Assembly: GCF_009834125.1 (NCBI RefSeq)
Contig: NZ_CP047146.1
Span: 1,977,501 to 2,041,500, forward strand
Reading direction: 5' to 3'
Source of the DNA: Streptomyces sp. GS7
GTDB lineage: Bacteria; Actinomycetota; Actinomycetes; Streptomycetales; Streptomycetaceae
Length of the DNA: 64,000 nucleotides
Part shown: positions 61,311 through 64,000 of the stretch, in pieces
Layout of the letters: each line of letters opens with the position of its first letter
Position numbering within the stretch: the stretch's first letter is position 1
Made by a program: the position numbers and the translations under genes
Notes under the pieces: model-generated
Seen by the model: the letters and a program-made list of their open reading frames with translations, nothing else
Told to the model about the DNA's origin: nothing
Databases searched by the model: none

Positions 61311-62443
61311 ACGCACCCAGGCTCCGACACGGCACACCGGCCCAGGCGGGACTGGACCCCGCCTGGATGGAACGGCTGGTCAGCGGCGTACGGGCACTGC
61401 CCGACGGCCGTCCGCCGTGGTGCGCCGGAGCCGTGGTGCTGGCCGGCCGCGGACCGGTGGTCGCCGCCGAGGCGGCGGCCGGCTGGGCGGTGCGCTACGG
61501 CAGCTACGACCCCGAGCGGGACCGCGGCGTCGAGCTGCCCCGCGACCTGTGGGAGCCGATGCGGGTCGGCACCGTCTTCGACCTCGCCTCGCTCAGCAAG
61601 CTCTTCACCGCCATCGCCGTGGTCCAGCAGATCGAGCGCGGCCGGCTGTCCCTCGACGAGCCGGCCGCCGCGCACCTGCCCGCCTTCGCCCCCGGCATCA
61701 CCGTCCGCCGGCTGCTCGGGCACACCTCGGGACTCGCCCCCGAACTCCCCTTCCACGACCACCGGGAGCGCACCGCCCAACTCGCGCTGCTGTGGGCGGA
61801 GGCCGCCGCCCCGTCCGGCGGCCCGCACCCCGTGTACCGCTACTCCGACCTGAACCTCATCGCCCTCCAGCTGATCCTGGAACGGCTCACCGGGCGCCGC
61901 CTGGACGCCCTGATCCGCGCCGGCATCACCGGCCCGCTGGGCATGGCCAGCACCTCCTACGGCCCGCTGGGGCCGCAGGGCGTGGCCGCGACCGAGGACC
62001 AGCGGCGGCCCTGGGCCAAGGCGGACCGCGGCATGGTGCGCGGCGAGGTGCACGACGAGAACGCCTGGGCGCTGGGCGGGGTCGCCGGGCACGCGGGGCT
62101 CTTCTCCACCGCCCAGGACCTGGCCGTCCTGTGCCGGGCGCTGCTCAACGGCGGCGCGTACGGCACCGCCCGGATCCTCGGCCCGGACGCGGTCGCCTCG
62201 CTGCTCGACCCACCCGGTCTCGGCTTCGGCGTCGACCAGCCGTACTTCATGGGCGAACTGGCCGGCCGGGGCGCCGCCGGGCACACCGGCTTCACCGGCA
62301 CCAGCCTGGTCCTGGACCGGGCCACCGACACCTTCCTCATCCTCCTGGCCAACACCGTGCACCCGCGCCGCCGCGACGGCGGCAGCGCCCCCCGCGCGCT
62401 GGCCGCGACCCGGCTGGCCCGCGCGGTGGCGCGGGCCGGCTGA
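61307..62443 (+). CDS. Serine hydrolase of the beta-lactamase (class C-like) family
   Basis: 378 residues if begun at a CTG that overlaps the MFS stop (CTGA); the first ATG is at 61367 and would cut the conserved start [20 protein letters not shown]. Catalytic motifs: SxxK in [12 protein letters not shown], YxN as YSDLN, and HTG in [13 protein letters not shown]. It may hydrolyse peptide or ester bonds in the envelope; no signal peptide is obvious. Probably co-transcribed with the transporter. Confidence 0.85.
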   Translation: MNAPRLRHGTPAQAGLDPAWMERLVSGVRALPDGRPPWCAGAVVLAGRGPVVAAEAAAGWAVRYGSYDPERDRGVELPRDLWEPMRVGTVFDLASLSKLFTAIAVVQQIERGRLSLDEPAAAHLPAFAPGITVRRLLGHTSGLAPELPFHDHRERTAQLALLWAEAAAPSGGPHPVYRYSDLNLIALQLILERLTGRRLDALIRAGITGPLGMASTSYGPLGPQGVAATEDQRRPWAKADRGMVRGEVHDENAWALGGVAGHAGLFSTAQDLAVLCRALLNGGAYGTARILGPDAVASLLDPPGLGFGVDQPYFMGELAGRGAAGHTGFTGTSLVLDRATDTFLILLANTVHPRRRDGGSAPRALAATRLARAVARAG

Positions 62444-62487
62444 GCGGCCGGACCCGGCGCGCCCCCGAGCCCCGTAAAATCTGCGGA

Positions 62488-63444
62488 ATGCACGACGAAC
62501 TGCGCGCCGCCCTGGCCGGCCTGCTCGACGGCCTGCCGCCCAAGCAGGCCGCGCAGGCCGTGGACCGGCTGATCGCCAACTACCGGGGCCGTACCCCCAC
62601 CGACGCCCCGGTGCTCCGGGACCGCAGCGACGTCGCCGCGTACGCCGCCTACCGCATGCCCGCGACCTTCGAAGCCGTACGGGCCGCGCTGGCCGCCTTC
62701 GCGGCGCGGGTCCCCGGCTGGTCCCCGGCCGCCCATGTCGACATCGGCGGCGGCACCGGCGCCGCCACCTGGGCCACCGCGGCCACCTGGGACGGCGTGC
62801 GCAGCACGGTCCTGGACTGGGCCCAGCCCGCCCTCGACCTCGGGCGCGAACTGGCCGCCGGAGTCCTGCCGGACACCACGTGGCAGCGGCAGGTCATCGG
62901 CGACGCCCTCACCGTCCCGGACGGCACCGACCTGGTGACCGTCTCCTACGTCCTGGGCGAGCTGCGCCCCGAGGCGCGCCGCGCGGTGGTCGCCGCCGCG
63001 GCCACCGCCGACTCCGTCGTGCTGATCGAACCGGGCACCCCGGAGGGCTACCTCCGCATCCGCGAGGCCCGCGAGCAGCTGATCGCCGCCGGTCTGCGCA
63101 TCGTCGCGCCGTGCCCGCACAGCGCCGCCTGCCCGATCGTCCCGGGAGAAGACTGGTGCCACTTCTCCGTCCGGGTCAGCCGCTCCTCCCTGCACCGCCA
63201 GGTCAAGGGCGGCTCCCTCGCCTACGAGGACGAGAAGTTCAGCTATGTCGCCGCCACCCGCGGCGATGCCGCGCCGGCCGCCGCCCGGGTCGTCCGCAAG
63301 CCCCAACTCCGCAAGGGCCAGGTTCTGTTGGAGCTGTGCACCGCGGACGACGGCCTCCGGCGGAGCACGGTCACCAAGCGCCAGGGCGCGGTCTACCGTG
63401 CTGCCCGCGACGCGGCCTGGGGCGACGACTGGCCCCCGGCCTGA
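62488..63444 (+). CDS. Rsm22-like methyltransferase (small ribosomal subunit)
   Basis: 318 residues from the ATG at 62488. The SAM-binding loop VDIGGGTGAATWA, then LVTVSYVLGELRPEARRAVV and the Cys-containing stretch APCPHSAACPIVPGEDWCHF (probable iron-sulfur ligands) are diagnostic for Rsm22-family proteins, which associate with the small ribosomal subunit. RSSLHRQVKGGSLAYEDEKF also matches the family. Confidence 0.9.
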   Translation: MHDELRAALAGLLDGLPPKQAAQAVDRLIANYRGRTPTDAPVLRDRSDVAAYAAYRMPATFEAVRAALAAFAARVPGWSPAAHVDIGGGTGAATWATAATWDGVRSTVLDWAQPALDLGRELAAGVLPDTTWQRQVIGDALTVPDGTDLVTVSYVLGELRPEARRAVVAAAATADSVVLIEPGTPEGYLRIREAREQLIAAGLRIVAPCPHSAACPIVPGEDWCHFSVRVSRSSLHRQVKGGSLAYEDEKFSYVAATRGDAAPAAARVVRKPQLRKGQVLLELCTADDGLRRSTVTKRQGAVYRAARDAAWGDDWPPA

Positions 63445-63513
63445 CCCTCCGCCGAGGGCGTACCCCCCCCCCGGGGGGCGAACCGCTGGGGGCCTGCCAC
63501 CGGGGGCACAACT

Positions 63514-63687
63514 TCAGCCTTTCTGCGTCCGCTCCTGCATTTTCCGTAGCAGCTCGCGGCGGTGCGGGTCCTCGCGGCCTCCCTGGCCGCTCCGCCCGCC
63601 GCCCGTGCCGCCGCGCAGCGCGCCGCGGGAGAGCTTGCTGCGCGTACCGCCGACACCGAGCATGCCGCCCGCATTTCCCTTGCTCAT
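63514..63687 (-). CDS. Small DUF6243-like protein
   Basis: 57 residues: MSKGNAGGMLGVGGTRSKLS, a Gly/Arg-rich centre, and an amphipathic end RRELLRKMQERTQKG. It matches the short DUF6243 proteins of Streptomyces by eye. Divergent from a TetR gene with three palindromes between them, so it may be a target of that regulator. Confidence 0.75.
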   Translation of the reverse strand: MSKGNAGGMLGVGGTRSKLSRGALRGGTGGGRSGQGGREDPHRRELLRKMQERTQKG

Positions 63688-63717
63688 GAGGTGAGTTCCC
63701 TTCTCCGCGCCATCTGC

Positions 63718-63785
63718 GAGACGGATCGTCTCGCTCGCGCCTCATCCTCAACGAGACGATCCGTCTTGTCAAGACGATACGTCTC
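63718..63785. promoter_or_regulatory. Three TetR-type operator palindromes
   Basis: GAGACGGATCGTCTC (63718-63732), GAGACGATCCGTCTT (63753-63767) and AAGACGATACGTCTC (63771-63785) are variants of one 15-bp palindrome GAGACGATNCGTCTC. The last two are 18 bp apart, close to the spacing of paired TetR dimers. They fill the space between the divergent DUF6243 gene and the TetR gene. Confidence 0.8.
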
Positions 63786-63810
63786 GCCTCTTCCTCGCTA
63801 CACTCCGCCC

Positions 63811-64000
63811 ATGGCCAACAAACCAGCCCCCGACGCCTCCCGCCGCAGCGAACGCTCGCGCCGCGCGATCTTCGACGCCGCCCTCGCCCTGGTCGGCGAG
63901 GTCGGCTACGAGAAGCTCACCATCGAAGGCATCGCCTCCCGCGCGGGCGTCGGCAAGCAGACGATCTACCGTTGGTGGCCCTCCAAGGCGGCCGTCCTCC
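63811..64000 (+). CDS. TetR-family regulator, N-terminal part at window edge
   Basis: The first 63 residues from the ATG at 63811: RRAIFDAALALVGEVGYEKL, TIEGIASRAGVGKQTIYRWW and PSKAAVL form the standard TetR helix-turn-helix. The ligand domain lies beyond the window. The palindromes just upstream probably mediate autorepression. Confidence 0.9.
   Translation, partial: MANKPAPDASRRSERSRRAIFDAALALVGEVGYEKLTIEGIASRAGVGKQTIYRWWPSKAAVL

Noticed and set aside
63462..63482. C-run followed by G-run after the methyltransferase gene as a terminator hairpin
   Set aside because: The palindrome is essentially C9-G6 with no loop, so a real hairpin is doubtful; homopolymer runs can also be assembly artefacts.
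1..64000. CRISPR array or cas genes
   Set aside because: No regularly spaced direct repeats with unique spacers and no Cas protein motifs were seen. The only tandem repeats are coding or short hexamers near 56.1 kb and 56.8 kb.

Overview
High-GC DNA with GTG/TTG starts, ATGA-type gene overlaps, actinobacterial gene families and a Zur/znu arrangement typical of the genus; the window suggests a Streptomyces chromosome, probably an accessory or arm-like part because it mixes intact operons with many broken genes and insertion-sequence remnants. No rRNA, tRNA or CRISPR array was seen. All identifications are from reading the sequence; no searches were run.

Region 1 (1-25.7 kb) is a metal-homeostasis island dominated by zinc starvation. 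Eight candidate Zur boxes (TGAAAATGATTTTCA-like) stand before: a frameshifted CooC-like ATPase; a decayed rpmG-CobW pair; the znuACB-zur operon; a minus-strand operon of small protein, CobW GTPase, WD40 protein and [2Fe-2S] protein; an orphan winged-helix regulator; the rpmF-CobW pair, divergent from a decaying amino-acid-ligand operon (GNAT, Y4yA-like decarboxylase, SbnA-like synthase with rhodanese, class V aminotransferase); a broken ZnuA-like lipoprotein divergent from a second Zur-like gene; and the zinc-free ribosomal protein locus (bL28, bS14 / bL33, bL31, bS18) with two degenerate CobW proteins. Cadmium/lead-type (CmtR) and nickel-type (NmtR) ArsR sensors, a histidine-rich protein and a nickel transporter fragment complete it. 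The likely logic is import of zinc, handing scarce zinc to client enzymes through CobW GTPases, and replacing zinc-binding ribosomal proteins to release zinc.

Region 2 (25.7-28.6 kb) is a single 820-residue terpene synthase that carries both a class II (DADD) and a class I (DDLFD plus NDLATHRRE) active site. It sits alone between two 58-bp inverted repeats, and is the most unusual object in the window. A MerR-MFS pair follows (28.7-30.5 kb).

Region 3 (30.5-36.1 kb) is a mobile-element graveyard: ABC transporter and TetR fragments, IS5, IS21 and IS256 remnants, and an excisionase plus tyrosine integrase from a decayed integrative element, the integrase being cleanly split by a 918-bp IS5-family insertion with a TTA target duplication.

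Region 4 (36.1-50.2 kb) is a minus-strand operon for an unknown lipid: a PfaA-like KS-AT-ACP-KR-DH synthase, a separate double-dehydratase protein, a PfaD enoyl reductase, a membrane protein, a degenerate aldehyde-dehydrogenase-like protein, and three envelope proteins (DUF6230/DUF6114 type). No chain-length factor is present. Region 5 (51.3-54.0 kb) is a lasso-peptide cluster with a 49-residue precursor too short for ordinary ORF cut-offs; its predicted core resembles citrulassin spacing. Region 6 (54.4-64 kb) is ordinary: LysR-SDR pair, repeat-rich secreted protein, PhzF-like protein, SDR, Bcr/CflA-type MFS pump, serine hydrolase, Rsm22-like methyltransferase, a DUF6243 protein, and the start of a TetR regulator with three operator-like palindromes.
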